A stretch of 14,756 nucleotides of DNA from Sphingomonadaceae bacterium (GCA_019454625.1 JACFNY010000016.1:1-14756); one strand, 5' to 3'. Shown: positions 7,726 through 14,651, counted from the stretch's first letter. Notes: generated by a model from the letters alone, not told the origin. Numbers and translations are program-made.

Positions 7726-8945
7726 GTCATCCCGGCGTAGCGCGCTTCGGCCTCGGCCATGTAGTCGCGGGTGATCGGCAGCGCGTCGCGGCGGCGCGCG
7801 AGCTGGATCTGGAAATTGACGTGCCCGTCGTGCCGGAACGCGCCGCGCGCGGCGGCGAGGTAAAAGGTCCACATGCGGTAGAAGCGCTCGTCGTAGAGCC
7901 TGACGATCTCCGCCTTCGCCGCTTCCGTGCGGCGCAGCCATTCCTCCAGCGTCTTCGCATAATGGAGCCGCAGCACCTCGACATCGGTGATCCACAGCAT
8001 CTCGCGCTCGATGGCGGGCACGATCTCCGAAAGCGCCGGCGAGTAGCCGCCGGGGAAGATGTATTTCGCCGTGAACGGATCGGTCGCGCCCGGCCCGTCC
8101 GCGCGGCCGATCGTGTGGAGCAGCGCGACGCCGTCTTCGGTGAGCAGCTCGCGCACGCGGCGGAAGAAGGTGCGGTAGTTGGGGATGCCGACATGCTCGA
8201 ACATGCCGACGGACACGATCCGGTCGAACGGGCCCGTCACGTCGCGGTAGTCGATCAGCTCGAAGCGCACCCGGTCCGCCACCCCCGCCGCCTCGGCGCG
8301 GCGGCGCGCGACCTTGAGCTGTTCCTCCGACAGCGTGACGCCGAGCACGTCCACGTCGGCGACGCGGTTCAGGTAAAGCGCCATGCCGCCCCAGCCGCAG
8401 CCGATGTCGAGCACCTTCTGTCCCGGCTTCAGCGCCAGTTTCGCGGCGATATGCGCCTTCTTGTCGGCCTGCGCCTGTTCGAGCGTCTCGTCCCCCGAGC
8501 GGTAGTAGGCGCAACTGTATTGCCGGTCCGCATCGAGGAACAGGTCGTAGAGCCGGTCCGACAGGTCGTAGTGGTGCGCGACGTTGCGCTTCGCGGCGCG
8601 GCGGTAGTTGTGCTGATAGAGATAGGCGCCGATGCTTTGCGCGCGGCGCGTCTCGCTGCGGACAGCGTTGTCGTCGGACCAGCGGCCGTTCCACGCGACG
8701 AGGTCCAGCAGGTCCCCGATGCCGCCGGTGGTGAACTGCAACCGGCCGTCCATGAAGGCTTCGGCCGCGCCGATCGACGGGTTCATCGCGATCCTGAGCG
8801 GCGTGCGCGCGTCGGTGAAGTGCAGGGCGACGGGCCGAAGCGCGGGGTCCGGTTTCCCGTAGCGGTGAACGCGGCGATTGGCCGTGGTGACCGTCAGTTC
8901 CCCGTCGCGGATCAGCTGTTTCAACATGCGGTCGAGCAGCAACAT
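7722..8945 (-). CDS. cfa: Cyclopropane-fatty-acyl-phospholipid synthase family protein
   Basis: A SAM-dependent enzyme that adds a methylene group across cis double bonds of phospholipid acyl chains at the inner membrane. The start is uncertain. An ATG at 8945 gives 407 residues beginning MLLLDRMLKQ, close to where homologues begin. A TTG at 9017 would add 24 unconserved residues. Neither has a strong ribosome-binding site; I prefer 8945. Counting from 9017, visible family features are NVAHHYDLSDRLYDLFLD (about 145-162), YSCAYY (167-172), the SAM-binding KVLDIGCGWGG (about 201-211) and a conserved GMFEHVG segment. The Cys in YSCAYY and the Glu/His in the C-terminal half fit the family's bicarbonate-binding residues, from general knowledge. 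It is the first gene of a two-gene operon with plsC and is divergent from the RlpA-like gene. Confidence 0.92.
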   Translation of the reverse strand: MLLLDRMLKQLIRDGELTVTTANRRVHRYGKPDPALRPVALHFTDARTPLRIAMNPSIGAAEAFMDGRLQFTTGGIGDLLDLVAWNGRWSDDNAVRSETRRAQSIGAYLYQHNYRRAAKRNVAHHYDLSDRLYDLFLDADRQYSCAYYRSGDETLEQAQADKKAHIAAKLALKPGQKVLDIGCGWGGMALYLNRVADVDVLGVTLSEEQLKVARRRAEAAGVADRVRFELIDYRDVTGPFDRIVSVGMFEHVGIPNYRTFFRRVRELLTEDGVALLHTIGRADGPGATDPFTAKYIFPGGYSPALSEIVPAIEREMLWITDVEVLRLHYAKTLEEWLRRTEAAKAEIVRLYDERFYRMWTFYLAAARGAFRHDGHVNFQIQLARRRDALPITRDYMAEAEARYAGMT

Positions 8946-9073
8946 CCGTTCTGCCGAGCCGAGAAGGCGGGCCGGGGGAAGCCCCGAGAACGCCGTCGCC
9001 GGACCGTGCGAATGCAACGCTTCATCGCAGGCGGGTGGATGCGGCGAAGCGAAGCCGCCAGTGGAAACCCGCG

Positions 9074-9550
9074 ATGGGGGCCACTCTCATTCAGATTCGC
9101 GGACGCTGGATTCGCGCGGCGGCGGCGGCAGCCACGGCGCTTGCGCTGTGCGCCTTCTCCGACGCGGCGACGCCCGTGGTTTCACTCGCCGATGAGCTTT
9201 CCGCGACCGTCGATGCCGAAGACGCCGTGTTCGCCAGTGAAGCGGAGCTGCGGCTGATCGGCTCGGGCCGCGCCAGCTACTACGCCGACAAGTTCGATGG
9301 CCGCCGCACCGCGAACGGCGAGATCTTCGATCAGGACGAGCTGACCGCCGCGCACCGCACCCTGCCGATGGGCAGCATCGTGAAGGTGACCTGCGAGAAG
9401 ACCGGCCGCAGCGTGACCGTGCGCGTCAACGACCGCGGCCCGTTCACGGGCAGCCGCGTGATCGACGTCTCGAAGGCGGCGGCGCGCGAGCTCGGCATGA
9501 TCAACGCCGGGCTCACCGACGTGACGCTGGAACTGCTTCCCTCCGCCTGA
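9074..9550 (+). CDS. rlpA: RlpA-like exported double-psi beta-barrel protein
   Basis: A 158-residue exported protein with a signal peptide (basic RGRWIR, then an Ala-rich core, about residues 9-31) and a double-psi beta-barrel domain (about 64-154). The domain carries the RlpA hallmarks GRASYYADKFDGRRTANGE, TAAHRTLPMG and VRVNDRGPF. RlpA proteins bind or cleave denuded peptidoglycan at the septum. Glu83, Asp86, His94 and Asp120 have the same spacing as the residues I recall for the active Pseudomonas aeruginosa lytic transglycosylase, so activity is plausible. There is no C-terminal SPOR domain, and LALC is a poor lipobox, so it is probably a soluble periplasmic protein. An in-frame GTG at 9035 would add 13 residues; the ATG at 9074 gives a more normal signal peptide. 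It converges on rlmN. Confidence 0.88.
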   Translation: MGATLIQIRGRWIRAAAAAATALALCAFSDAATPVVSLADELSATVDAEDAVFASEAELRLIGSGRASYYADKFDGRRTANGEIFDQDELTAAHRTLPMGSIVKVTCEKTGRSVTVRVNDRGPFTGSRVIDVSKAAARELGMINAGLTDVTLELLPSA

Positions 9551-9572
9551 TTTTTCTTAAAGGTTCGGCGTA

Positions 9573-10787
9573 TCAGGCCAGCGCGGCCTGCTTCTCCGCC
9601 GCGATCCGGTCCAGCTCCGCGCGCGACAGGCGCTCGCTCTCGCTCTTGAGCTGGCCGCAAGCGGCCATGATGTCGCGGCCGCGCGGCGTGCGGACCGGCG
9701 CCGAGATGCCCGCCTTGAAGATGATGTCCGAAAAGCGCGCGATGCGCTCGTCGTCGCTGCATTCGTAGGGCACGCCCGGCCACGGGTTGAACGGGATGAG
9801 GTTCACCTTGGCGGGCAGCCTGTACTTGCGGATCAGCCGCACGAGCTCGCGGGCGTCTTCATCCGAATCGTTCTTGTCCTTCAGCATCACGTACTCGAAC
9901 GTGATGCGGCGGGCGTTGTTGGCGCCCGGATAGTCCGCGCACGCCCTCAGCAGCTCCTCGATGCCGTACTTGCGATTGAGGGGCACGATCTCGTCGCGCA
10001 CCTCTTTCGTCACGGCATGGAGCGACACGGCGAGGTTGACGCCGATCTCCTCGCCCGCCCGCGCCATCATCGGCACGACGCCGCTCGTCGAGAGCGTGAT
10101 GCGGCGGCGGCTGAGCGCGAGGCCCGTCTCGTCCATGACGATGCCGAGGCCCTTGGAAACATTGTCGAAATTATAGAGCGGCTCGCCCATCCCCATCATC
10201 ACGATGTTGGAGAGCATCCGCGCCTCGCCGGTCAGGTCCTCACCCGGCTGCGGCCATTCGCCGAGCGTGTCGCGCGCCAGCATCACCTGCCCGACGATCT
10301 CGCCCGCCGTCAGGTTGCGCACCAGCTTCATCGTGCCGGTGTGGCAGAAACGGCAGTTGAGCGTGCAGCCGACCTGGCTGGAGACGCAGAGCGTGCCCCG
10401 GTCGGCGTCCGGGATGAACACCATCTCGAACTCGTTGCCGTCGTCGGTGCGCAGCAGCCACTTGCGCGTGCCGTCGGTGGAGACCTGCTGCATGGTCACG
10501 TCCGGGCGGCCGACGACGAAGCGCTCGGCGAGCAGCGCGCGCGTGTCCTTGGCGATGTCGGTCATGCCCGAAAAGTCGGTGAGGCCGCGGTGGTAGATCC
10601 AGTGCCACACCTGTTTGGCGCGCAGTTTCGCCTGTTTTTCAGGAACGCCCGCCTGAACGAGCGCCGCGGCAAGCTCCGCCTTGTCGAGCCCGACGAGATC
10701 GACGCGGCCGTCCGCGCGCGCCGTCCGCGCGCGCGGCACGGGGACGGGATCGGCCCCGCCGGGTATGGTCATGGCTGCGGTCGGCAT
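9573..10787 (-). CDS. rlmN: Dual-specificity 23S rRNA/tRNA (adenine-C2)-methyltransferase RlmN
   Basis: A 404-residue radical-SAM enzyme that methylates C2 of A2503 in 23S rRNA and A37 in a subset of tRNAs. The [4Fe-4S] cluster motif CX3CX2C is seen as CTLNCRFC (Cys141, 145, 148). The two mechanistic cysteines are present: Cys134 in [10 protein letters not shown], and Cys377 in the C-terminal MAACGQL, which carries the intermediate methyl group. The N-terminal helical domain begins at about residue 30 ([11 protein letters not shown]). The first 20 or so residues are Pro/Ala/Arg-rich and poorly conserved, so an in-frame ATG at 10772 is also possible. The gene lies 33 nt downstream of the histidine phosphatase on the same strand. 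The short, apparently promoter-free gap suggests co-transcription. Confidence 0.97.
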   Translation of the reverse strand: MPTAAMTIPGGADPVPVPRARTARADGRVDLVGLDKAELAAALVQAGVPEKQAKLRAKQVWHWIYHRGLTDFSGMTDIAKDTRALLAERFVVGRPDVTMQQVSTDGTRKWLLRTDDGNEFEMVFIPDADRGTLCVSSQVGCTLNCRFCHTGTMKLVRNLTAGEIVGQVMLARDTLGEWPQPGEDLTGEARMLSNIVMMGMGEPLYNFDNVSKGLGIVMDETGLALSRRRITLSTSGVVPMMARAGEEIGVNLAVSLHAVTKEVRDEIVPLNRKYGIEELLRACADYPGANNARRITFEYVMLKDKNDSDEDARELVRLIRKYRLPAKVNLIPFNPWPGVPYECSDDERIARFSDIIFKAGISAPVRTPRGRDIMAACGQLKSESERLSRAELDRIAAEKQAALA

Positions 10788-10820
10788 GGCGCGCCATGTA
10801 AGGCTTTTCAGCCGTTTTGC

Positions 10821-11462
10821 CTAGAACCCCTTCGCTTTCCCGTCGACCGAGCCGTGACCGACGTGGATTGTGTCCTCGCGGCCGTCCTCGATGCGGAACA
10901 CCGTACCCTGCGGCGCGTCCGCAGCGAGCGGGACGCAGCCCGGCTCGAACGGCGCGCCGCCGACGAGCGCGCCGCGCAGCACGCGGGCGGTGATGCCGTG
11001 GCTGATGACGAGCGCGGGCCGCGCGGGGTCGAGGTCCGCGAGCCAGTCCGCGAGACGCCGCGCGATGTCGGGATACCACTCGCCATTCGGCGGTTTCCTC
11101 AGGAACACGCGCCGTTCCGCGCACAGGAGCGGGCCGGATTCGGCGACGATCTCCTGATAGCTGCGGCCCTCCCAGTCGCCGACGTCGATCTCCAGCAGCC
11201 GGTCGTCGGCGCGGATGTCGAAGAAGTCGCGCTCCAGGTGCTCGGCGATGATCGCCGCCGTCTGCATGGTGCGGCCCGCGCGCGAGGCCCAGAGGTCGAT
11301 GTCGGGCTTCGGCCCCAGAAGATCGCGCAGCGCGCGGCCCATGTCCTCCGCCTGCCTTATGCCGTTGCGGGTGAGCGGCGTGTGGCCCATGTGGCCCTGC
11401 ATCCGGGCGGCGGCGTTGAACACGGTTTCGGCGTGGCGGGCGAGATAGAGCGTCGGCGTCAT
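10821..11462 (-). CDS. Histidine phosphatase family protein (phosphoglycerate mutase-like)
   Basis: A 213-residue member of the histidine phosphatase superfamily. The RHG motif is LARHAET, with catalytic His10. Other pocket residues are Arg61 (ASRAGRTMQT), Glu91 in LLEIDVGDWEG (the general acid) and His155 in VISHG. The RH, E and H signature is complete, so it should be active as a phosphatase or mutase. The substrate is not evident: the family includes cofactor-dependent phosphoglycerate mutases, alpha-ribazole phosphatase (CobC) and broad phosphatases. No cobalamin or glycolysis gene lies beside it. It is cytoplasmic, with no signal peptide. It precedes rlmN and is divergent from the CoA-transferase operon across a 107-nt region. 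Confidence 0.88.
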   Translation of the reverse strand: MTPTLYLARHAETVFNAAARMQGHMGHTPLTRNGIRQAEDMGRALRDLLGPKPDIDLWASRAGRTMQTAAIIAEHLERDFFDIRADDRLLEIDVGDWEGRSYQEIVAESGPLLCAERRVFLRKPPNGEWYPDIARRLADWLADLDPARPALVISHGITARVLRGALVGGAPFEPGCVPLAADAPQGTVFRIEDGREDTIHVGHGSVDGKAKGF

Positions 11463-11569
11463 GGTGCCCGCGCTTATGCAAAGATTTTTACAGAAAACCT
11501 ACTCTTTCCCAAGCGCAGCGCGTGCGCTAGCAGGACCCCATTCGGATGCGGCAACGCGGGAGGTCCCCC
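11463..11569. promoter_or_regulatory. Divergent intergenic region between histidine phosphatase and CoA-transferase operons
   Basis: This 107-nt region contains an AT-richer stretch at 11475-11508. On the minus strand a weak sigma-70-like promoter may read TTGGGA (11512-11507), a 16-nt spacer and TAAAAA (11490-11485), about 20 nt before the phosphatase start. A short perfect inverted repeat, AGCGCA-GCGCG-TGCGCT, lies at 11512-11528, between that promoter and the scoA start. No convincing plus-strand promoter was found. On the plus strand GGGAGG at 11558-11563 is the ribosome-binding site that fixes the TTG start at 11570. Confidence 0.35.
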
Positions 11570-12274
11570 TTGGCGAACAAGCTTTACGACGACGCGGCGA
11601 GCGCCCTTCAGGGCCTGCTTTTCGACGGTATGACGGTGATGTCCGGCGGTTTCGGCCTGTGCGGCATCCCGGAGAACCTGATCGCGGCGCTGCGCGATTC
11701 GGGCACGAAGGGCCTCACCGTCATCTCCAACAACGCCGGCGTCGACGATTTCGGGCTCGGCCTGCTGCTGCAGACGCGGCAGATCGCCAAGATGGTCTCG
11801 TCCTACGTGGGCGAGAACAAGGAATTCGAGCGCCAGTATTTGTCGGGCGAGCTTCAGCTCGAATTCAACCCGCAGGGCACGCTCGCCGAGCGCATCCGCG
11901 CGGGCGGCGCGGGCATCCCGGGCTTCTACACCAAGACCGGCGTCGGCACGCTGGTGGCGGAAGGCAAGGAGCACAAGGACTTCGGCGGCGAGACGTACAT
12001 TCTCGAAACCGGCCTCGTCGCGGACCTTTCCATCGTCAAGGCGTGGAAGGCGGACCCCTACGGCAACCTCGTGTTCCGCAAGACCGCGCGCAATTTCAAC
12101 CCGATGATGGCGACCGCGGGCAAGGTGACGGTGGCCGAGGTGGAGGAACTCGTCGGCCCCGGCGAGATCGAGCCCGACCACATCCACACGCCCGGCATCT
12201 TCGTGCAGCGGCTGATCGTCGGCAGGACCTACGAGAAGCGCATCGAGCAGCGCACCATAAGGCAGGCAGCATGA
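11570..12274 (+). CDS. scoA: 3-oxoacid (succinyl-CoA:3-ketoacid) CoA-transferase subunit A
   Basis: The 234-residue alpha subunit of a family I CoA-transferase, which moves CoA from succinyl-CoA to acetoacetate or a similar 3-oxoacid for ketone-body or short-chain acid use. The signature is [16 protein letters not shown] (about 19-34). Further family elements are [32 protein letters not shown] and the C-terminal [10 protein letters not shown]. The TTG at 11570 is chosen because GGGAGG lies 6 nt upstream and the resulting N terminus ([13 protein letters not shown]) matches the usual start and length; an ATG at 11546 has no good ribosome-binding site. Subunit B is not adjacent: a lipoprotein phosphatase gene lies between them. 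The 3' end is part of a 14-nt tandem duplication. Confidence 0.94.
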   Translation: MANKLYDDAASALQGLLFDGMTVMSGGFGLCGIPENLIAALRDSGTKGLTVISNNAGVDDFGLGLLLQTRQIAKMVSSYVGENKEFERQYLSGELQLEFNPQGTLAERIRAGGAGIPGFYTKTGVGTLVAEGKEHKDFGGETYILETGLVADLSIVKAWKADPYGNLVFRKTARNFNPMMATAGKVTVAEVEELVGPGEIEPDHIHTPGIFVQRLIVGRTYEKRIEQRTIRQAA

Positions 12275-12287
12275 GGCAGGCGGCGTG
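12260..12287 (+). repeat. 14-nt tandem duplication at the scoA/phosphatase junction
   Basis: AGGCAGGCAGCATG (12260-12273) is followed directly by AGGCAGGCGGCGTG (12274-12287), identical at 12 of 14 positions. Each copy carries a purine-rich ribosome-binding-like segment and a start codon, ATG at 12271 or GTG at 12285. The first ATG opens only a five-codon frame (MRQAA) ending at 12288. That short frame overlaps the scoA stop and the real GTG start. Confidence 0.8.
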
Positions 12288-13133
12288 AACCGCCTTGCGG
12301 CGGTCTGCCTGATGGCAGCGCTGCACGGCTGTGCAGGCGGCGGCGTGCCCCGCACGACGCAGCCGCTCGCATGGACGCTGGGCTCGGCGGAAGCAGGTGC
12401 GATCGTCACGCAGACCTACCGTGCGCTCGTGCGATCGGTGGAGGCGCGGCTGCCCGCGGCCGCGGGCACGCCGTCCGCCGTCCTCGGGTCCGATGGAACG
12501 CCGCTCTCCTGCACGGCGGAAACCGCGCAGCGCCCCGCCGCCGTGTTCGACGTGGACGAGACGCTGATCTGGAATGTCGGCTACGCCTATCATGAAGCCC
12601 GCAGCAATGCGCCGTTCGACGAGACGAGTTGGGACGCGTGGGAACGCGAGGGCGCCGAGAAGGCCGTGGCGATGCCCGGCGCGAAGGTAGCGCTCGATGC
12701 GCTCCGCGCGCTCGGCGTGACCCCCGTGTTCAACACCAACCGCAGCGCCGAAAACGCCAGGCATACGGAGGCCATGCTGGCGCACGCCGGTCTCGGCCCG
12801 GCCGTTCACGGCGAAACGCTGTTCCTGCACGGCGACGTCGACGGCAAGTCGCGCAAGGACGGCCGCCGCGCCGAGATCGCGGGACGCTTCTGCGTGCTCG
12901 CGCTCGCGGGCGACCAGAACGGCGACTTCACCGACGCCATAGACAACGGCCCCGCCGGCAAGCGCCCGATGGCCGAGCGCCGCGAGATCGCCGCCGCGCG
13001 CTACGGCGCGCACTGGGGCACCGACTGGTTCGTGCTGCCCAACCCCCTTTACGGCGGCTGGAACGATCCGCCGATGAACCGCGACGAGGTCGTCGCGCCC
13101 GAGCAACGCTGGACGTACAAAGGAAACCACTGA
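12285..13133 (+). CDS. Class C acid phosphatase / 5'-nucleotidase lipoprotein, e(P4) family (HAD superfamily)
   Basis: A 282-residue HAD-superfamily phosphatase with a lipoprotein signal peptide (MNRLAAVCLMAALHGC; Cys16 follows LHG), so it should be anchored in the outer or inner membrane facing the periplasm. HAD motif I is FDVDETLIWN, with nucleophile Asp89 and acid/base Asp91. Motif II is VFNTNRS (Thr151), the motif III lysine is in GKSRKDGRR, and motif IV is LAGDQNGDFTD (Asp210, Asp214). The spacing and the WFVLPNPLYGGW C-terminal element match class C enzymes such as Haemophilus e(P4), which dephosphorylate nucleotides, including NMN, outside the cytoplasm. Its start GTG lies in a tandem duplication; its stop overlaps the subunit B start by one base (TGATG). 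Its location between two CoA-transferase subunits is odd, as the activities have no obvious link. Confidence 0.92.
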   Translation: MNRLAAVCLMAALHGCAGGGVPRTTQPLAWTLGSAEAGAIVTQTYRALVRSVEARLPAAAGTPSAVLGSDGTPLSCTAETAQRPAAVFDVDETLIWNVGYAYHEARSNAPFDETSWDAWEREGAEKAVAMPGAKVALDALRALGVTPVFNTNRSAENARHTEAMLAHAGLGPAVHGETLFLHGDVDGKSRKDGRRAEIAGRFCVLALAGDQNGDFTDAIDNGPAGKRPMAERREIAAARYGAHWGTDWFVLPNPLYGGWNDPPMNRDEVVAPEQRWTYKGNH

Positions 13134-13774
13134 TGCCCTGGAACCGTGACGGCATGGCGGCGCGCGCCGCCAAGGAACTGAAGGACGGCTTCTACGTGAA
13201 CCTCGGCATCGGGATGCCGACGCTGGTCGCGAACTACATCGCCGAGGACATCGACGTGACGCTGCAAAGCGAGAACGGTATGCTCGGCATGGGGCCGTTC
13301 CCGCTCGAGAACGAGGTCGACCCGGACCTCATCAACGCGGGCAAGCAGACGATCACCGAGCTGCGCCGCACGAGCTACTTCAGCTCCTCCGACAGCTTCG
13401 CGATGATCCGCGGCGGCCATATCGACCTGTCCATTCTGGGCGCGATGGAAGTCGCCGAGAACGGCGACCTCGCCAACTGGATGATCCCCGGCAAGATGGT
13501 GAAGGGCATGGGCGGCGCGATGGACCTCGTCGCGGGCGTCAAGCGCATCATCGTGCTGATGGACCACACCAACAAGGCGGGCGAATCGAAGTTCCTGAAG
13601 GCCTGCACGCTGCCGCTGACCGGCAAGGAGGTGGTGGACGTGGTGATCTCCGACCTCGGCGTCTTCGAGCGGCCCGCCAAGGGCCGGCCCTTCCGCCTGA
13701 TCGAGCTTGCCCCGGACGTCACGCCGGAGGAGGTCGCGGCGAAGACCGAGGCGCACTACGAGGTCGCGCTGTAG
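13133..13774 (+). CDS. scoB: 3-oxoacid (succinyl-CoA:3-ketoacid) CoA-transferase subunit B
   Basis: The 213-residue beta subunit, which carries the catalytic glutamate forming the enzyme-CoA thioester. That residue is Glu47 in LQSENGMLGMGP. The upstream YVNLGIGMPTLV loop and the downstream GGHIDLSILGAMEV, MKGMGGAMDLV-like (VKGMGGAMDLV) and VIVLMDHTNKAG-like (IIVLMDHTNKAG) elements are standard for this subunit. The ATG at 13133 overlaps the phosphatase stop (TGATG) and is preceded by AAAGGA nine nt upstream; a much longer open frame starting at 12629 only reads the phosphatase out of frame. The enzyme needs both subunits in equal amounts, so the intervening phosphatase must be translated through in the same transcript. 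Confidence 0.95.
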   Translation: MPWNRDGMAARAAKELKDGFYVNLGIGMPTLVANYIAEDIDVTLQSENGMLGMGPFPLENEVDPDLINAGKQTITELRRTSYFSSSDSFAMIRGGHIDLSILGAMEVAENGDLANWMIPGKMVKGMGGAMDLVAGVKRIIVLMDHTNKAGESKFLKACTLPLTGKEVVDVVISDLGVFERPAKGRPFRLIELAPDVTPEEVAAKTEAHYEVAL

Positions 13775-13829
13775 CGTTCGCTCCGGTTCCGGATGGCGCG
13801 CCTTTTCGCGCCCTCCCCATAGGCGGGGA
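13773..13829. terminator. Cluster of small hairpins between convergent scoB and tetR
   Basis: In the 67-nt gap between converging genes, four short perfect inverted repeats follow one another: AGCG-TT-CGCT (13773-13782), TCCGG-TT-CCGGA (13782-13793), GGCGCG-CCTTTT-CGCGCC (13795-13812) and TCCCC-ATAGGC-GGGGA (13814-13829). There is no proper T-tract, so classic intrinsic termination is not shown. The position suggests a bidirectional transcription end or an mRNA-stabilising 3' structure. Confidence 0.35.
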
Positions 13830-13841
13830 AGCCGAAACGCT

Positions 13842-14522
13842 TCAGGGTCGATTTTGAGGCATCGGCGCGCCGTAGGGCGGCGGAGGCGGCGGGGAGCCGT
13901 CGAGCGCGCGGACGAACAGCGCCGCGACCGTTTCAGCCAGCCGGTCCACCGCCTGCGGCAGCGGCTGGCCGACATAGGACCAGTAGAGCCAGAGGCTGGA
14001 GTTCAGATAGAAGGCGTGCAGCGCCAGGTCGAACAGGGCTTCGTCCGGCCACTGTGATCCGAGCCGTTTCAGCTGGTTTGCGATCGTCTGCGCCTGACCC
14101 GAGGCATGGCGGCGCGCGACACCCCTGATGCTCGGGAAATGCGCGATGGCCTCGTTCATGGCGAGGTCGTAGCCGATCGCCGCCTCGCGCGCCTTGATGT
14201 CCCTGATCCAGCGGCGGAGCCCGGCCTTGAGGTCGCCGTCCACGGGCTCGATCGGCGTCTCCACCATGCTGCGGATGTGGGCGAGCTTGGTCTCGTAGAG
14301 CGCGAGGATCACCGATTCCTTGTTGGGGAAATAATGGTAGAGGGCCCCCACCGACACGCCCGCCTCCTCGGCGATCGCGGGCGTCGTGATGTGCGTGGGG
14401 CCGTCGCGCCGCAGGACCCTGTGCGTGGCTTCGAGTATCTGCTCGATGCTGTGGCGGCCGCGGGCCTGCGTGGGCTCCTTGCGGCGCCTCAGCGTCTTCT
14501 CTCCCTTCCGGCGCGTGGTCAA
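13842..14522 (-). CDS. TetR/AcrR family transcriptional regulator
   Basis: A 226-residue repressor-type regulator. The N-terminal DNA-binding domain has a basic leader (RRKGEKTLRRRKEPTQARGR) and the typical IEQILEATHRVLRRDG helix. The helix-turn-helix TTPAIAEEAGVSVGALYHYF (about 46-65) and NKESVILALYE follow. The C-terminal ligand domain is helical and undiagnostic, ending in a Pro-rich tail with six consecutive prolines. The TTG at 14522 is preferred because AGGAGG (minus strand, 14537-14532) lies nine nt upstream; an alternative TTG at 14549 would lie beyond that site. The gene is divergent from an exported protein at 14652. The shared region contains an 8-bp inverted repeat that may be its operator, so autoregulation and control of the neighbour are likely but inferred. 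Confidence 0.92.
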   Translation of the reverse strand: MTTRRKGEKTLRRRKEPTQARGRHSIEQILEATHRVLRRDGPTHITTPAIAEEAGVSVGALYHYFPNKESVILALYETKLAHIRSMVETPIEPVDGDLKAGLRRWIRDIKAREAAIGYDLAMNEAIAHFPSIRGVARRHASGQAQTIANQLKRLGSQWPDEALFDLALHAFYLNSSLWLYWSYVGQPLPQAVDRLAETVAALFVRALDGSPPPPPPYGAPMPQNRP

Positions 14523-14651
14523 CGGCAGCGTCCTCCTGATTACGGGCAACGACTGGCAATCTCGCGGATTTCCGTCAAGCTTGCCATATAAACCGAAATC
14601 GAATAATGTTTCGGTTATTGGGGCTTCAGTTGAAGAAACAGGGGGAACGAC
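14523..14651. promoter_or_regulatory. Divergent promoter region between tetR and the exported-protein gene
   Basis: This 129-nt region is the most AT-rich stretch near the right edge. On the plus strand a possible sigma-70 promoter reads TTGCCA (14581-14586), a short 15-nt spacer and AATAAT (14602-14607, five of six matches to the consensus -10). The -10 lies inside a larger inverted repeat. On the minus strand AGGAGG at 14537-14532 serves tetR; GGGGGA at 14641-14646 serves the plus-strand gene. Confidence 0.5.
14591..14616. promoter_or_regulatory. Candidate TetR operator: perfect inverted repeat AACCGAAA-N10-TTTCGGTT
   Basis: The arms AACCGAAA (14591-14598) and TTTCGGTT (14609-14616) are exact reverse complements around a 10-nt spacer. 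The repeat covers the putative -10 of the plus-strand gene, so a bound dimer would block RNA polymerase. Its overall 26-bp size fits the range of TetR-family operators. Confidence 0.55.

Noticed and set aside
8946..9073. A search for promoters in the divergent gap between the cyclopropane synthase and RlpA-like genes
   Set aside because: The region is GC-rich with no recognisable -35/-10 pair or repeat on either strand, and both start codons are uncertain, so no site is reported.
7821..9257. A 478-codon plus-strand frame opposite the cyclopropane synthase gene, running into the RlpA-like gene
   Set aside because: It is antisense to a well-conserved enzyme, has biased Arg/Val/His/Glu composition, and ends inside another real gene in the wrong frame.
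10788..10820. A possible hairpin (AGGC...GCCT) between the histidine phosphatase and rlmN
   Set aside because: Four-base arms with a long loop and no T-tract after the stem in the sense direction are too weak to call.
10017..11633. A 538-codon plus-strand open frame opposite rlmN and the histidine phosphatase
   Set aside because: Its translation is rich in Arg, Ala, His, Glu and Asp with no domain, and it lies antisense to two genes with complete catalytic motifs. Long antisense frames are expected at this GC content.
12629..13132. A long N-terminal extension of scoB
   Set aside because: The extension is an out-of-frame reading of the phosphatase gene. Family length, the ribosome-binding site and the TGATG overlap all support the ATG at 13133.
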